This document shows, in pieces, positions 34,702 through 35,971 of a stretch of DNA of 35,971 nucleotides. Under the pieces are notes generated by a model that was given only the letters and a program-made list of their open reading frames with translations, ran no database searches and had not been told where the DNA came from. Within the stretch, counting starts at the first letter, position 1. Each line of letters opens with the position of its first letter. The stretch comes from Lachnospiraceae bacterium (GTDB lineage Bacteria > Bacillota > Clostridia > Lachnospirales > Lachnospiraceae): NCBI GenBank assembly GCA_014804785.1, contig JAAUZD010000048.1:1-35971 (forward strand). The letters are read 5' to 3'. The position numbers and the translations under genes are program-made.

Positions 34702-35971
34702 ATGATTCCAATAAAAATAGAAACCCTGCTAGAAGGGCGCAAAGTAGAACAAAATCGGATAGAATACAAAGAAGGCTTTAATCCATCAGAAATTGTGCAT
34801 ACAATATGCGGATATGCGAATGATATCGCAGGGGTGGACGGTGGATATCTTGTGATTGGTGTAAAAACAGAAAACGGGATTCCGATTTTGCCGCCGGTAG
34901 GTGTACCGGACGAGTTACTTGACGACATTCAACTGAAAATATTTCAATACTGTAACAAAATTGAGCCTCGTTATATTCCAAAGATTGAGATTGTGGAATA
35001 TCAAGGGGTAAATTTGGTATATTTGAAGTGTGCAGCGGGTGATGCGGGACCATATCAGGCACCTGTGGATGTTTATTCTAAAAAGGAAGCGAGGAAAGAG
35101 CAGGACCGCACAATAAAATATTGGATTCGTCCGGCATCACTTACAGTAGAAGCCAAACAAAGCGAGATAGCGGAACTTTTTGAAAAATTTGCGTCCATAC
35201 CATTTGTTGACCGCATTAATAATCGGGCATCTATGGAGCATATACGCAGGGGATATCTTGAGGATTTTATCAGAGAAAGCAATAGTTCACTGGTAGAGGA
35301 ACTTAATATACGTTCTTTGGAGGACTTATTAGTATCCGAGGAAGTGGCAGAAGAAAAAGACGAGGGAATTGCAATTAAAAATATTGGATTGCTTATGTTT
35401 GGGGAAAGACCGGACAAGCTGATTGCAGGAAGTAAAATTGAATTGGTGCGTTTTCATGATAAGGAAGCGGAGGCATCTGATTTTACAGAGAAGACATTTT
35501 ACGGTCCGATATGGAAACAGGTAAGGGATGCGTTAGACTACATTAAAACAAATTTGATTGAAGAAAAGGTTGTGAAGATTGATGGAAGGGCAGAGGCAGA
35601 CCGATTTTTCAACTATCCATATAATGCGTTAGAAGAAGCGCTTGTAAATGCGGTTTTACATAACTTCGCATAACACAAAAACTACAAAGAGGATGTGCCG
35701 GTAGAGATTCGAATTTATTTAGACCAGATTCAAATTATCAATTTTCCCGGACCGGATCATTATATTGATATGAAAAAGTTTGCGGCGGGGAAAGTCAGGG
35801 CAAGAAGATACAGAAATCCTAAGATTGGAGAATTTTTCAAGGAAATTGATCTGTCTGAGAAGAAATCGACGGGCATATCAAAAATTTTGCGTGAATTAAA
35901 AAGAAATGGTTCGCCCATGCCAGAGTTTGAAACGGATGCGGACAGAACTTATTTGATTACTACAATAAGGA
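34702..35971 (+). pseudogene. AlbA_2 / divergent-AAA (RecG-like) DNA-binding protein, interrupted by a stop (partial)
   Basis: The first 323 codons read as an AlbA_2-type protein: NRIEYKEGF near residue 20, IVHTICGYANDIAGVDGGYLVIGV (the conserved N/A-G-G-L core), YWIRPASLTVEA, and the later IKNIGLLMFGERPDKLIAGSKIELVRF. The frame stops at TAA 35671 inside EALVNAVLH-NFA-stop. After the stop the same frame continues open to the window end with the expected family sequence (HKNYKEDVPVEIRIYLDQIQ, then FPGPDHYI and EKKSTGISKILRELKRNG). Thus a 15-bp insertion (35662-35676) has interrupted an otherwise full-length gene. Family members act as transcription regulators or in defence. GGAG at 34690 supports the start. 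A sequencing error of 15 bp is unlikely. Confidence 0.8.
35659..35676 (+). other. 15-bp in-frame insertion carrying a stop codon
   Basis: Between the conserved His codon (35659-35661) and the Lys-Asn-Tyr codons (35677 on) lie AAC TTC GCA TAA CAC, absent from the expected family alignment. CATAAC occurs twice, ten bases apart (35659 and 35669), so a short duplication or element footprint is possible. The core ATAACTTCGCATA differs by one base from one arm of loxP, noted only as a curiosity. Confidence 0.6.

Noticed and set aside
35660-35674. Resemblance of ATAACTTCGCATA to a loxP arm
   Set aside because: Only one arm, no spacer or second arm, no Cre-like gene; probably chance.

Overview
The window reads as a chromosomal segment of an anaerobic Firmicute of the class Clostridia, most likely Lachnospiraceae. 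The evidence is the low-to-mid GC content, strong AGGAGG-type ribosome sites, sigma-A promoters often with an extended TGn -10, a C4-type L33, the RpoB/RpoC sequence type, and a FliD-like flagellar gene next to CgeB-type and family 2 glycosyltransferases. This assignment is from sequence character only.

Layout. (1) 1-6492 is a surface-glycan / flagellar accessory region. It holds the first codons of a leftward gene, a truncated TPR-glycosyltransferase remnant and an intact GT2 on the minus strand. On the plus strand are an Rpn-type PD-(D/E)XK nuclease, a DUF3880/CgeB-type glycosyltransferase, two XRE-type regulators and a UDP-galactopyranose mutase (glf). A strong bidirectional terminator separates glf from a convergent FliD-like gene (6521-7828). 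(2) 8058-25876 is the transcription/translation superoperon: rpmG-secE-nusG-rplK-rplA, a CapA-family gene wedged in on its own promoter, an L10 leader with attenuator, rplJ-rplL, rpoB-rpoC, rpsL-rpsG-fusA, and tuf. Promoters and terminators can be placed for most transcription units. (3) 25968-31146 is an AT-rich five-gene cassette immediately after the tuf terminator: a small winged-helix regulator, an N6-adenine DNA methyltransferase, a 712-residue protein with two GHKL ATPase domains (an N-terminal MORC/paraMORC-like one and a C-terminal histidine-kinase-like one with an H-box), a stand-alone receiver-like protein and an HNH endonuclease. Gaps are tiny or overlapping, so it is one operon. 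(4) 31147-35971 holds a 988-residue primase-like / SF2 helicase / PLD-like fusion of the TOTE-conflict-system type. It is followed by an AlbA_2 / divergent-AAA (RecG-like) gene that carries a 15-bp in-frame insertion with a stop codon and runs off the window.

Working together. The glycan genes probably decorate a surface polymer or flagellin; glf supplies UDP-galactofuranose. The core block makes RNA polymerase and ribosomal parts and has several visible control points: the L10 leader attenuator, candidate leader/intercistronic structures around rplK-rplA and rpsL-rpsG, and a separate tuf promoter. The cassette at 26-31 kb is the best candidate for a little-described system. It pairs a restriction-modification-like methyltransferase and HNH nuclease with what looks like a two-component phosphorelay joined to a MORC-like ATPase. 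The downstream helicase and AlbA genes suggest that the stretch after tuf is a defence-gene hotspot. No tRNA, rRNA, CRISPR array or complete insertion sequence was seen.
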